From Bacteroidota bacterium (lineage in GTDB: Bacteria; Bacteroidota; Bacteroidia; NS11-12g; UBA9320): 64,000 nucleotides of DNA. The stretch covers positions 62,001 to 126,000 of the forward strand of contig CANIKO010000003.1 of the NCBI GenBank assembly GCA_947468275.1, written 5' to 3'. Shown piece after piece: positions 35,316 to 43,610 of this stretch (within the stretch, counting starts at the first letter, position 1; each line of letters begins with the position of its first letter). The position numbers were made by a program, and so were the translations under genes. The notes under the pieces are model-generated. The model saw only the letters and a program-made list of their open reading frames with translations. It was not told the origin of the DNA and ran no database searches.

Positions 35316-36347
35316 ATGAAGACCCAAAAAGTAGTAACCCTTACCCAATTCATTTCTGAACAACAATCCCTTTTTTATGATGCATCAGGCGATTTGACAC
35401 GAATTTTTATGGACATTATTCTTGCCGCCAAAATAGTTAATCGCGATGTTCGTAAAGCTGGTTTGGTAGATATTCTTGGTACGCATGGTACCACCAATAT
35501 ACAAGGTGAAGAAGTGAAAAAACTGGACGTAATGGCTAATGAAGAATTTATGTCGGCCTTATCATTAGGTGGCGATTGTTGCGCAATATTATCAGAGGAA
35601 GATGATGATATTGTTCGGGTTCATAATCCTAATAATTCCAAACCAAAGTATATCGTAGCTATGGATCCATTGGATGGAAGCAGCAATATTGATGTAAACG
35701 CATCCATCGGTACAATTTTCAGTATTTTTAGAAGACGAAGTATGGCCTGGAATGATGTGACAATGGAAGATTGCCTTCAAAAAGGGATAAACCAAATAGC
35801 CGCAGGTTATATTATTTATGGCTCTAGTACGATGTTGGTTTATACCACAGGGCAAGGTGTTAATGGATTTACTTTAGATAGTTCAATAGGTGAGTTTTGC
35901 CTTAGCCATCCGGATATAAAAATCCCTAAGGATGGTAAAATATTTTCACTCAATGAAGGAAATTATTCTGAATTTCCGCAAGGAGTTAAGGATTATGTTG
36001 ATTTTTGTAAAGAAAATGATAAGGAGACCGAACGGCCTTATAGCGCAAGATATATTGGTTCTTTAATAGCCGATTTTCACCGTAATTTATTAAAAGGCGG
36101 AATATTTATTTATCCTCCAACTGCTAAAACGCCCAAAGGAAAACTAAGATTGATGTATGAATGCAATCCAATGGCTTTTATAATTGAGCAAGCAGGAGGT
36201 AAGGCCAGCACAGGAACTAAAAGGATATTAGAAGTAATACCTGAAGAATTGCACCAACGTGTACCATTATTTATTGGTTCCGAAAATATGGTGAATCAGG
36301 CAGAAGCTATGTATAACGCAAAATCTCAATTAGGATTGAGTAATTAG
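35316..36347 (+). CDS. fbp: Fructose-1,6-bisphosphatase, class I
   Basis: Removes the C1 phosphate of fructose 1,6-bisphosphate in gluconeogenesis. The metal-binding segment [20 protein letters not shown] (about residues 114-133) is intact; [26 protein letters not shown] and [20 protein letters not shown] are the other family blocks. 343 residues is normal. The gene stands alone between ribE (divergent) and deaD. Confidence 0.96.
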   Translation: MKTQKVVTLTQFISEQQSLFYDASGDLTRIFMDIILAAKIVNRDVRKAGLVDILGTHGTTNIQGEEVKKLDVMANEEFMSALSLGGDCCAILSEEDDDIVRVHNPNNSKPKYIVAMDPLDGSSNIDVNASIGTIFSIFRRRSMAWNDVTMEDCLQKGINQIAAGYIIYGSSTMLVYTTGQGVNGFTLDSSIGEFCLSHPDIKIPKDGKIFSLNEGNYSEFPQGVKDYVDFCKENDKETERPYSARYIGSLIADFHRNLLKGGIFIYPPTAKTPKGKLRLMYECNPMAFIIEQAGGKASTGTKRILEVIPEELHQRVPLFIGSENMVNQAEAMYNAKSQLGLSN

Positions 36348-36415
36348 GAATTTTATAATCCTAACTACTTAAAACCCTAACAAATCACTAACAAAATAAC
36401 AATACAATAAAACAA

Positions 36416-38176
36416 ATGACAACATTTTCAGACTTCGGCCTAAAGCCGGAAATTTTACAGGGCATAGCTGAGTTAGGCTATGAAACCCCAACACCTATTC
36501 AAGCTAAAGTAATTCCGCAGGTTCTTGACAACCGCAGTGATATCGTTGGCTTGGCTCAAACCGGAACCGGTAAAACGGCAGCCTTCGGTTTACCCTTGCT
36601 TCAATGGACTGATACATCCTTAAGAACTCCGTCTTCATTGATTTTGGCACCAACGCGTGAACTTTGTGTTCAGATAGCTAAAGACATTGAAAGCTATTCC
36701 AAGTATATGGGAAAATTAAAAGTTTTACCTGTTTACGGTGGAACCAGTATTACCAACCAAATCCGTGATTTAAGAAACGGTGTTCATATTTTAGTAGCAA
36801 CCCCCGGTCGTTTAATTGATTTGATTGAACGCAAAGCAGCTGATCTTTCAGCAGTAGAAATTGTAGTACTTGATGAAGCAGACGAAATGCTTAACATGGG
36901 ATTTATTGATGATATCAATATTATACTTTCAAGTTGCCCAAATGACAGAACCACCATGCTTTTCAGTGCTACTATGCCTCGCGAAATTCAGCGATTGGCC
37001 AGTAAGTATATGAATAATCCTGTAGAAATTTCTTCAGGAGATAGAAATGCTTCAACCAATCAGGTGGAGCATCATTACTACTACATTCGCGAACGTGATA
37101 GATATTTAGCCCTTAAGCGCATTGTAGATTATTATCCGGGCATTTATGGTATTGTGTTTTGCAAAACAAAATTGGATACCCAGCGTGTCGCGGATAAATT
37201 GATGGAAGATGGTTATAATGCTGAACCCTTGCATGGTGATTTAAGCCAACAACAACGCGACAGGGTAATGGATAAATTTCGTCATAAAAGTGTAAGCCTT
37301 TTGGTAGCAACGGATGTGGCTGCCCGCGGTATTGATGTGGACAGTTTAACCCACGTTATAAATTATAATTTACCTGACGAAACGGAAACTTATACTCACC
37401 GTAGTGGAAGAACAGGCCGTGCAGGAAAAACAGGTATTTCATTGGTACTGGTAAATACAAAAGAACGCTCAAAAATCCGTCAAATTGAAAGTATGATCAA
37501 AAAGAAATTTGAGAAGAAATTAATTCCTGAAGGTTCTGAAATATGCCGTGTTCAGTTGTTTAATTTAATTGATAAATTAGAAAAAACAGATGCAATGGAT
37601 AATGATATCGAACCATTTTTACCTGAGATTTTTGCCCGTTTTGAAAACTTCACTCGTGAAGATTTAATCCGCAAAATAGTGGCTGAGGAGTTTCATAGAT
37701 TTTTAGTTTACTACCAAAATTCAGCCAGTTTAAATGTGCCTGAAGGAAGCGACCGTGAATCAGGAAGAGATAGTGACCGTGGCGGCGATAGAAGAGACCG
37801 TGGAAGTCGTGGCCGTGATGGCGACAGAGGTGGTGACCGCGGCGGAGATAGAGGAGGCGACCGTGGTGGTGATAGAGGAGATAGAGGCCCACGTTCAAGT
37901 GGATACAAAGGCGGAAACGATAGCGATAATTTTGCCCGTGTATTTATCAATTGCGGTAAAATGGACGAACTAAATCCACAACGCCTTATGGGTATTGTGA
38001 ACGATGCCGGAAACGGACAACGGGTTCAGTTTGGAAGAATTGAGATTTTAGATAAATTCAGTTTTTTTGAAATTGAAAAATCAGCTGAGCGCAACGTGCT
38101 GGATAGCTTGAATAAATTTGAGTGGAAAAACCGACGAATTAAAGCGGAACCTTCTGAGAAAAGAGGAAGAAGGTAG
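36416..38176 (+). CDS. deaD: DEAD-box RNA helicase DeaD/CsdA-like with RGD-repeat linker
   Basis: 586 residues. The helicase core has motif I AQTGTGKT, Ia PTRELCVQI, II DEAD in VLDEADEMLNMGF, III SAT, V ATDVAARGIDV and VI HRSGRTGRAGKTG. Between about residues 442 and 500 there is a Gly-Arg-Asp repeat region (several DRGG units), and the C-terminus (about 508-580, VFINCGKMDELNPQRLMGI) is a DbpA-like RNA-binding domain. DeaD proteins act in cold adaptation and ribosome assembly. The leader is A-rich (caaatcactaacaaaa and so on) instead of a Shine-Dalgarno. A terminator follows. Confidence 0.95.
   Translation: MTTFSDFGLKPEILQGIAELGYETPTPIQAKVIPQVLDNRSDIVGLAQTGTGKTAAFGLPLLQWTDTSLRTPSSLILAPTRELCVQIAKDIESYSKYMGKLKVLPVYGGTSITNQIRDLRNGVHILVATPGRLIDLIERKAADLSAVEIVVLDEADEMLNMGFIDDINIILSSCPNDRTTMLFSATMPREIQRLASKYMNNPVEISSGDRNASTNQVEHHYYYIRERDRYLALKRIVDYYPGIYGIVFCKTKLDTQRVADKLMEDGYNAEPLHGDLSQQQRDRVMDKFRHKSVSLLVATDVAARGIDVDSLTHVINYNLPDETETYTHRSGRTGRAGKTGISLVLVNTKERSKIRQIESMIKKKFEKKLIPEGSEICRVQLFNLIDKLEKTDAMDNDIEPFLPEIFARFENFTREDLIRKIVAEEFHRFLVYYQNSASLNVPEGSDRESGRDSDRGGDRRDRGSRGRDGDRGGDRGGDRGGDRGGDRGDRGPRSSGYKGGNDSDNFARVFINCGKMDELNPQRLMGIVNDAGNGQRVQFGRIEILDKFSFFEIEKSAERNVLDSLNKFEWKNRRIKAEPSEKRGRR
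37780..37893 (+). repeat. Tandem short repeat encoding a DRGG-type linker in deaD
   Basis: A roughly 12-base unit of the form GGTGACCGCGGC/GGAGATAGAGGA repeats imperfectly and encodes Gly-Asp-Arg-Gly tracts. Slippage here could change linker length between strains without a frameshift. Confidence 0.65.
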
Positions 38177-38481
38177 ATTAACACGGAGGCACAGAGAAAA
38201 CTGAGAAACACATAAATAAATAACAAAAGGTCGGTTTTTATAAACCGGCCTTTTTATTTTTCCAAAACTTCCATCAATACCCTGAAACCTATCGTTGGGT
38301 TTTCATAGATTTTCTTATTTATATAACCCCGCCCTTATTGCTTCATAACTGCATGTTGTAATATACCTATACCAAAATATGACAATAATCATCTTGCTTA
38401 TATAAAAGGAATGCCTAACATTTGAATTAATATTCTTGAATTAAAAACTATAAAATTATTTCTAGTAATTACTAAACTTAT
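38177..38481. other. Gene-free interval between deaD and the next lipoprotein gene
   Basis: 305 bases. It holds a terminator hairpin for deaD at 38226-38258. The rest is AT-rich and no RNA gene or convincing promoter match was recognised. Confidence 0.6.
38226..38258 (+). terminator. Rho-independent terminator of deaD
   Basis: Stem AAAGGTCGGTTT / AAACCGGCCTTT (one mismatch) with a short A/T loop, followed by a T-rich run, 49 bases beyond the deaD stop codon. Confidence 0.75.
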
Positions 38482-39171
38482 ATGAAACATCTTAAACTCA
38501 CCCTTATCATTTTTTCGCTGATAGCAATATCTGCACTGCATAGCTGCAAGCCCGAACCACCTGACCCGCAACCAACTGACCTCGGTTTTTTTGGATTGGG
38601 CGAAGCCAAAGATTATGTTTACTTTAAAAAGGGAACCTGGTGGGTTTATCAAAATACAAGAACTGGCCAGTTAGATACAATCGTAGTATATAATAGTATT
38701 TTAGATACTTCTGAAAGGATAAGTAAAAAGTGGAAATATATAGATGAGGTTTTTGCTGTTGATAGCAGAAGTATTAGTACAGCACATTATTATCATTTGT
38801 ATGAAAGATATGGACCTGTAGATGTTATAAATCGACCAAGGAATTTAATTATCCCAAATTTTGAAAGACGAGAGCCATTCGAGGGGGACATAAACCCCTT
38901 TTATTACCCATTTAATGATCCTATTGCAAATTATTGCATAACAGTAAAAGATACAATGAATATTATGGGCAAGATTTACTCTAAGGTAGCAGTATTCTAT
39001 ATTCAAAGTGACGATAGTGAGCCTATTCCTTTAAAAAATAAACCAGCTAAATATTACTGGGCAAAGAATTATGGATTAGTGCAGAAAGATTTGTTTGATT
39101 CAAAATTTATTGGGGATACCTCCTTATTATATCATTCTTGGAAATTATCTTACTCTAATATAATTCAATAA
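38482..39171 (+). CDS. Putative lipoprotein of unknown function
   Basis: 229 residues. A signal peptide with a lipobox (LHSC, Cys22) is followed by a Pro/Glu/Asp linker PEPPDPQPTD, then a compact domain with FKKGTWWVYQNTRTGQLDTIVV near residue 52. The closing LVQKDLFDSKFIGDTSLLYHSWKL resembles small secreted Bacteroidota lipoproteins. No active-site signature. The gene is monocistronic in appearance and stops just before the broken secreted-protein gene. Confidence 0.75.
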   Translation: MKHLKLTLIIFSLIAISALHSCKPEPPDPQPTDLGFFGLGEAKDYVYFKKGTWWVYQNTRTGQLDTIVVYNSILDTSERISKKWKYIDEVFAVDSRSISTAHYYHLYERYGPVDVINRPRNLIIPNFERREPFEGDINPFYYPFNDPIANYCITVKDTMNIMGKIYSKVAVFYIQSDDSEPIPLKNKPAKYYWAKNYGLVQKDLFDSKFIGDTSLLYHSWKLSYSNIIQ

Positions 39172-39181
39172 AAGAAAAGTT

Positions 39182-39325
39182 ATGAAACAATTTAAAACAA
39201 TTACATTATTAATCACATTATTGGTACCTTTTATTTCATTTTCCCAAACGGCAGCCGAAAAGGACAAAGAACCCCTGCTCTCGCTTCTGTGTTTGCTATC
39301 GCACCGCCTCTGGCGTGTGATTTAA
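39182..39325 (+). pseudogene. Truncated secreted-protein gene (signal peptide remnant)
   Basis: A 47-codon frame begins with a good signal peptide (MKQFKTITLLITLLVPFISFSQ) 10 bases after the previous stop, then changes abruptly to a Leu/Arg-rich segment (LLSLLCLLSHRLWRVI) and stops. The DNA from about 39275 to 39440 differs in character from its surroundings: it is richer in GC and contains several short repeats such as GCCTCTGGC and CTTCGGCCTCTGG. The likely explanation is that a secreted-protein gene was interrupted by repeat DNA, leaving only the start. Confidence 0.55.
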
Positions 39326-39443
39326 GAAATGGCATCTTGCCACTCATTCTCCGCCTTTATTCCTTATACTTCGGCCTCTGGCCAATAAACAAAAAAACAG
39401 AACATCAATTACCTCCGCCTTGATTCGTATTCCTACGAATCAA
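39275..39443. repeat. Repeat-like DNA with a perfect terminal palindrome
   Basis: The segment after the broken signal peptide carries GCCTCTGGCGTG and CGGCCTCTGGCC copies. It ends in a perfect hairpin at 39420-39443, TTGATTCGTA-TTCC-TACGAATCAA. The hairpin lacks a T-run on the minus strand and does not act as a standard terminator for the gene at 39456. It looks like a remnant or small non-autonomous repeat. Confidence 0.5.
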
Positions 39444-39455
39444 TAAAAAAAACAT

Positions 39456-39833
39456 CTATTCAGCCTTACACAATCCCACCAACTTATGAAAAAGGTCATG
39501 CAATTCTGTTAGTTCATCTTTGATGGCTGCATCTGTAGCTCCGGCTTTTATTTTTTCATTTAATTCTTTCGATTCCTCCACCAATTCTTTAAGGATTTTT
39601 TTGGCTTTCTTTTTATCCACACCAGCAGGAACCGTTGATTTTTTCCAAGCTACAGCTTTATCATACATTTCCTGGCTTTTTTCACGTATTGGGTTATAAT
39701 TTCCTTCCTCCATAGGATGAAACGTGGAGGCCATTACTTTGTGAAAGTCATCTTTTTCTTTCCACTCTGCGGGGGTTTGAGCAAAACTGAAGTTGGCAAT
39801 AAATAGCGCGATTAGGATTAATATTTTTTTCAT
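39456..39833 (-). CDS. Small secreted helical protein of unknown function
   Basis: 125 residues. A signal peptide (IALFIANFSFAQ, cleaved near residue 19) precedes an all-helical, Lys/Glu-rich body. It contains His in HKVMAS, FHPMEE, ELHDLFHKL and a Cys near the end (GLCKAE). The helix-His pattern resembles cytochrome c'-like or copper-binding four-helix proteins, but no CxxCH heme motif is present. No family is recognised. Confidence 0.7.
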   Translation of the reverse strand: MKKILILIALFIANFSFAQTPAEWKEKDDFHKVMASTFHPMEEGNYNPIREKSQEMYDKAVAWKKSTVPAGVDKKKAKKILKELVEESKELNEKIKAGATDAAIKDELTELHDLFHKLVGLCKAE

Positions 39834-39977
39834 TTTTGTTAAGAAATTTATATCACAAAGATGGTAATTCTTTTTTTGTTCACCAATTTCTGTAAAATAA
39901 ATCCTTGTAAAATAATAGTGTAACCATTTAACTTTTTAAAAAAGAATTAACAATAAATCTAAAATCGTAAATAGGAT

Positions 39978-39985
39978 TATCTTTG
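39978..39985 (+). promoter_or_regulatory. -7 box of paaN, seven bases from the start codon
   Basis: TATCTTTG matches TAnnTTTG; the ATG at 39993 follows after seven bases, so the mRNA leader is at most a few bases. Confidence 0.5.
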
Positions 39986-39992
39986 CAGATTA

Positions 39993-41639
39993 ATGCGAGT
40001 TTTTAGTAAGCATAAGGAATTGATTTATGAAGTAGCTGAGGCAATTGCAAGTCGCAATTACCATACGGTCTATCACGAGAATCCAAAGGAATATGGAGAG
40101 GAAGAAAAGGCTGCAGGTTTAGCTGCTTTTCTTGCTAAATTTAATACTGATTTTAGTGAACTAAATACTAAAAGTGAGGTTTGGGTGGGGGAAGAAGTTT
40201 CGCCTTACTTGCAAACAGGATTGGGAATTCGTTATCCATATATTGAAGTTGAAAAGCTTATTGAAAATGCACGTCCTGCATGGAAAACTTGGCGAAATGT
40301 TGATATTGAAGAAAGAGCAGGACTGCTTGTTGAGGCATTGGAACGAATAAAGTTACGATTTTTTGAATTGGCTTATTCGGCAATGCACACTACTGGGCAA
40401 GGTTTTATAATGGCATTTCAATCGGCCGGACCACATGCCTGCGACCGAGCTTTAGAAGCGGTGGCCATGGGATTTAATGAAATGAAACGCTTTCCTGAGC
40501 AAGTGAAGTGGGAAAAATGGGTGGGAGGTTCAGCCATATCCATGCGCAAAACGTATAATCCTATTCCAAAGGGAATTAGTTTGGTAATTGGGTGTTCAAC
40601 TTTTCCAACATGGAATAGTATGCCTGGTGTTTTTGCAAGCCTTGTAACCGGCAATCCTGTAATTGTAAAACCACATCCTAAAGCAGTACTTCCAATGGCG
40701 ATAGTAATTGCCGAGATAAGAAATGTATTAAAGGAGAACGGACTTAATGTAGATACTATTCAAATGGCGGTGGATACAAACGCCAAACTAATTACAAAAG
40801 AGTTGGCCGAACATCCAGAAATAAAGCTTATTGATTATACCGGAAATTCAAAGTTTGGGAATTATTTGGAGGCTTTGCACAAAACGACATTTACCGAAAA
40901 GGCGGCGATCAATCCAGTAATAATTGATTCTACAAAGGATATTGAAGGATTGGTTAATAATCTTGCATTCAGTATTTCCTTATATTCACGGCAGATGTGT
41001 ACTGCTCCGCAAAATATTTATGTTCCTGGGTCAGGGGTAAAAATAACGGGTGGTAATGTTTCTTTTACAGATTTTTGTGATCGGTTAAAAGTAGCTTTAG
41101 GTAATATATTAGATACTAAATGGGGGGCTTCTACCTTGGGGTGTGTTCAAAATGATGTTACGTTAAAAAAAGTAAACGAAGTTTCCATGGCCTTGGGCAC
41201 TCCAGTATTAGAAAGCAAGCCTTTTATTATGCCTGAATTTGAATCGGCCCGAACCCAATCTATCAAGGTATTAGCAGTGGATAGTGGTAAGCAGGAAATA
41301 TTTCAAAGAGAGGTATTCGGCCCAATGGTTTTTATTGTAAAAACTGAAAGTACCGAACGCAGCATTGAACTTGCTTTGCGTGGCTGTGAATTTTCAGGAG
41401 TAATTACCTGTTTGGTACACTGCACTGATTTTGTGCTTTGCAAAGAAATTGAAGAAAAATTTAATCATTCATTTATACCTGTATCTCTTAATTTGACAGG
41501 TCAAATTTACGTAAATCAACACGCTGCTTTTTCTGATTTTCATAGTACCGGAGGTAATCCATCAGGAAATTGTTCTTTTGTTGATCCGGGTTTTATAACA
41601 AAACGTTTTGTTTGGGTAGGTAACCGTTATATGGCTTAA
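39993..41639 (+). CDS. paaN: PaaN-like aldehyde dehydrogenase (phenylacetate degradation type)
   Basis: 548 residues. The aldehyde-dehydrogenase core runs from about residue 90, with nucleophile Cys in SRQMCTAPQNIYV (about 337), NPVIVKPHPKAVLP in the cofactor fold and REVFGPMVFIV near the end. The divergent N-terminus (KHKELIYEVAEAIASRNYHTVYHENPK) and length fit the PaaN2 group, which oxidises an aldehyde intermediate in phenylacetate catabolism. No other paa genes are near, so the substrate may differ. The start is supported by a -7 box directly upstream. Confidence 0.87.
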   Translation: MRVFSKHKELIYEVAEAIASRNYHTVYHENPKEYGEEEKAAGLAAFLAKFNTDFSELNTKSEVWVGEEVSPYLQTGLGIRYPYIEVEKLIENARPAWKTWRNVDIEERAGLLVEALERIKLRFFELAYSAMHTTGQGFIMAFQSAGPHACDRALEAVAMGFNEMKRFPEQVKWEKWVGGSAISMRKTYNPIPKGISLVIGCSTFPTWNSMPGVFASLVTGNPVIVKPHPKAVLPMAIVIAEIRNVLKENGLNVDTIQMAVDTNAKLITKELAEHPEIKLIDYTGNSKFGNYLEALHKTTFTEKAAINPVIIDSTKDIEGLVNNLAFSISLYSRQMCTAPQNIYVPGSGVKITGGNVSFTDFCDRLKVALGNILDTKWGASTLGCVQNDVTLKKVNEVSMALGTPVLESKPFIMPEFESARTQSIKVLAVDSGKQEIFQREVFGPMVFIVKTESTERSIELALRGCEFSGVITCLVHCTDFVLCKEIEEKFNHSFIPVSLNLTGQIYVNQHAAFSDFHSTGGNPSGNCSFVDPGFITKRFVWVGNRYMA

Positions 41640-41646
41640 TATACAT

Positions 41647-42414
41647 TTGGCACATTCAGTTTTACATAATCTAGTTTTTGAATTTAATGATAATAGTCTC
41701 ACGATTATTACCGTAAAAAAGAATCAATTTATTGTTGACTTTCGTTTTTTTGAAGCTTTAGATAACGAAAAATTAGAGACTATTTTGGCTGAGTTACCTG
41801 AAATTTATTCTGAGATTACATTATTAATCCGAAACAAAAATTTTATCATATTACCTGAAAGTTTTTACAATGAAGATGTGAATGAAATTTTTAAATTGAG
41901 TTATACATTGCCGGAAAATGAGACGGTTTGGGTGGATAAATCGGAGCAAAATATGGGGATAGCATATGCTATAAATACAGGCCTAATTCAATTAATAATA
42001 GCAAAATTTCCTCGAGTGAAAATACATCATGAGGCTACAGTTATTATTTCTAAGTTATATAAAGAAGTAAATTTTAAACACCCTCGAATACTGATTACCA
42101 TCAATAATGAGAGCCTGATTATCTTTGCGATAAATGAAGGTGATTTATTATTATGTAATTCATATTCAGTAAGTTCAAATGACGATATTTTCTATTTTGT
42201 AATGCTCGCGGTAGAGCAATTGCATTTTATTCCCTCCGAAATGGAGTTAGTTATTTTAGGCGAACCGCCAGCAAGAAATGAAATATTTGAATTGTTTAAA
42301 AATTACATTAATGAAATTAATATATGGATGGAGGAATATCAAACCGACCACCAAATTATAACAACAGAATCTCTTTCACATTCATTTGCATTGCAAACCT
42401 TGGTATGCGAATAA
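41647..42414 (+). CDS. DUF3822 family protein
   Basis: 255 residues, cytosolic. DUF3822 proteins are common in Bacteroidota and sit before rsmD, as here; some models place them in an actin-like ATPase fold, but no function is known. Recognised blocks: LVFEFNDNSLTIITV, ILPESFYNEDVNEIF, PRVKIHHEATVII, PSEMELVILGEPP. TTG at 41647 is the start codon. It overlaps the rsmD ATG by 10 bases, so translation is probably coupled. Confidence 0.82.
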   Translation: MAHSVLHNLVFEFNDNSLTIITVKKNQFIVDFRFFEALDNEKLETILAELPEIYSEITLLIRNKNFIILPESFYNEDVNEIFKLSYTLPENETVWVDKSEQNMGIAYAINTGLIQLIIAKFPRVKIHHEATVIISKLYKEVNFKHPRILITINNESLIIFAINEGDLLLCNSYSVSSNDDIFYFVMLAVEQLHFIPSEMELVILGEPPARNEIFELFKNYINEINIWMEEYQTDHQIITTESLSHSFALQTLVCE

Positions 42415-42938
42415 TTGGAGGCCATTATAAAGGGTTTCGTTTTGACCCGCCATCCAAAATACCCGCACGACCGACTACTGATCGAGCCAAGGAATCCTTG
42501 ATCAATATATTATTATCCAATTATGGCGTAGAAGGTAAAAATTGCCTCGACCTTTTTAGCGGTACCGGAAATATTGCCTACGAATTAGCTTCGCAAGGGG
42601 CGGAGAGTATTATAGCTGTGGATTTAAATTTTAGTTCTGTGGATTATATAAAACAAATTTTTAAAGCTTTGGGTTTCGAAAATTTCAGGGTGATAAAAGC
42701 GGATGTTTTTAAATGGATAAAGCAAAATGAAACCTTAAAATTTGATTTAATATTTGCCGACCCGCCCTATGACCATATAGGAATGTCGCAATTACCCGAG
42801 TTGATTTTTAGTAATAATTTATTAGCACCTGGAGGGCTTTTGGTTATTGAACACCGATCTTCATTGACTTTTCAAAATGAACACTTGAAAAACCATCGAG
42901 ATTATGGACAATCGCGGTTTTCATTTTTTGAATACTAG
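42405..42938 (+). CDS. rsmD: 16S rRNA (guanine-966-N2)-methyltransferase
   Basis: Methylates G966 of 16S rRNA. 177 residues from the ATG at 42405 (MRIIGGHYKGFRF, the family N-terminus). LDLFSGTGNIAYELASQGA is the SAM-binding Rossmann motif and FADPPYDH the catalytic N/DPPY motif. An ATG at 42324 would add 27 residues with no family match, so it was not used. It overlaps the end of the DUF3822 gene. Confidence 0.95.
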   Translation: MRIIGGHYKGFRFDPPSKIPARPTTDRAKESLINILLSNYGVEGKNCLDLFSGTGNIAYELASQGAESIIAVDLNFSSVDYIKQIFKALGFENFRVIKADVFKWIKQNETLKFDLIFADPPYDHIGMSQLPELIFSNNLLAPGGLLVIEHRSSLTFQNEHLKNHRDYGQSRFSFFEY

Positions 42939-42958
42939 TGGCACAAAGATTACCTTTG
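42927..42958 (+). promoter_or_regulatory. Promoter of the OsmC-family gene, -33 and -7 boxes
   Basis: TTTG at 42927-42930, a 20-base spacer, then TACCTTTG at 42951-42958: a complete match to the Bacteroidota sigma consensus, 34 bases upstream of the ATG at 42993. Confidence 0.7.
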
Positions 42959-42992
42959 AGAAAAAATTTATAACCCATTAATTAGTATAAAG

Positions 42993-43406
42993 ATGAAAAG
43001 ACATTCAACAGCCGTTTGGCAAGGAAGTGGAAAGGAAGGAAGCGGACACTTAACCACACAAAGTAAGGTATTAGATAAAACGCAATATTCATTTAGCAGC
43101 CGGTTTGAGGAAGGCACAGGAACCAATCCTGAGGAATTGGTAGCCGCAGCTCATGCAGGTTGTTTTGCAATGAAAATGACTTTTTTATTAGGTGCAGAAG
43201 GATTTATCCCTTCCAATTTAGAAACAAAATGCATTATTAACCTAGTGGAAGGTAAAATCATAAATTCACATTTGGTGTTTAATGCTCAAGTAGAAGGGAT
43301 CTCAGAGCATAAATTTGCTGAAGTTGTGAAAAATGCAATAGAGAATTGTGTTATTTCAGTTGTTCTTAATACTGAAACTACCATTGAATATACACTTAAC
43401 AAATAA
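42993..43406 (+). CDS. OsmC/Ohr-family peroxide reductase
   Basis: 137 residues. OsmC-type proteins reduce organic or inorganic hydroperoxides with two cysteines. Here the peroxidatic Cys is in AAAHAGCFAMKM (about residue 54) and the second Cys in ENCVISVVLNTE (about 120); the catalytic Arg is in FSSRFEEGTGTNPEELV. Length and ATG (MKRHSTAVWQGSGKEG) are normal for the OsmC branch. Its consensus promoter indicates an independent transcript. Confidence 0.9.
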   Translation: MKRHSTAVWQGSGKEGSGHLTTQSKVLDKTQYSFSSRFEEGTGTNPEELVAAAHAGCFAMKMTFLLGAEGFIPSNLETKCIINLVEGKIINSHLVFNAQVEGISEHKFAEVVKNAIENCVISVVLNTETTIEYTLNK

Positions 43407-43438
43407 TTATTGCTTAGCCTTTAATAGCCTTATAATAT

Positions 43439-43477
43439 TATGCATAAACAGTCGATACCATAGGCTTTTTATGCATA
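43439..43477. repeat. Inverted repeat downstream of the OsmC gene
   Basis: TATGCATAAA (43439-43448) pairs exactly with TTTATGCATA (43468-43477) around a 19-base loop. It may be a weak terminator or an operator for the TonB receptor gene. There is no strong T-run. Confidence 0.5.
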
Positions 43478-43610
43478 TATTTATTTGAAGTATACATTAC
43501 AGGGTGTATTTTGTTTCAAGTTCAATTATAATTATTTTCAACATCCCTTAACAATAAGATAACCTTGAGGAAAAGTCACAGTAATATTTCATCACCAACT
43601 TTGCGGGTGC

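Noticed and set aside
37780-37893. Possible CRISPR array
   Set aside because: The repeats are short, contiguous, without spacers, and inside the coding frame of deaD.
37650-37973. Three short frames opposite or beside the deaD repeat region
   Set aside because: Shadows of the Gly-Arg-Asp repeat; low complexity.
39420-39443. Terminator for the minus-strand gene ending at 39456
   Set aside because: The hairpin is perfect but on the minus strand the T-run precedes it rather than follows it.
42324-42404. Upstream 27 codons of the rsmD frame
   Set aside because: The family start MRIIGGHYKG lies at 42405; the extra residues are antisense-like shadow of the DUF3822 gene.
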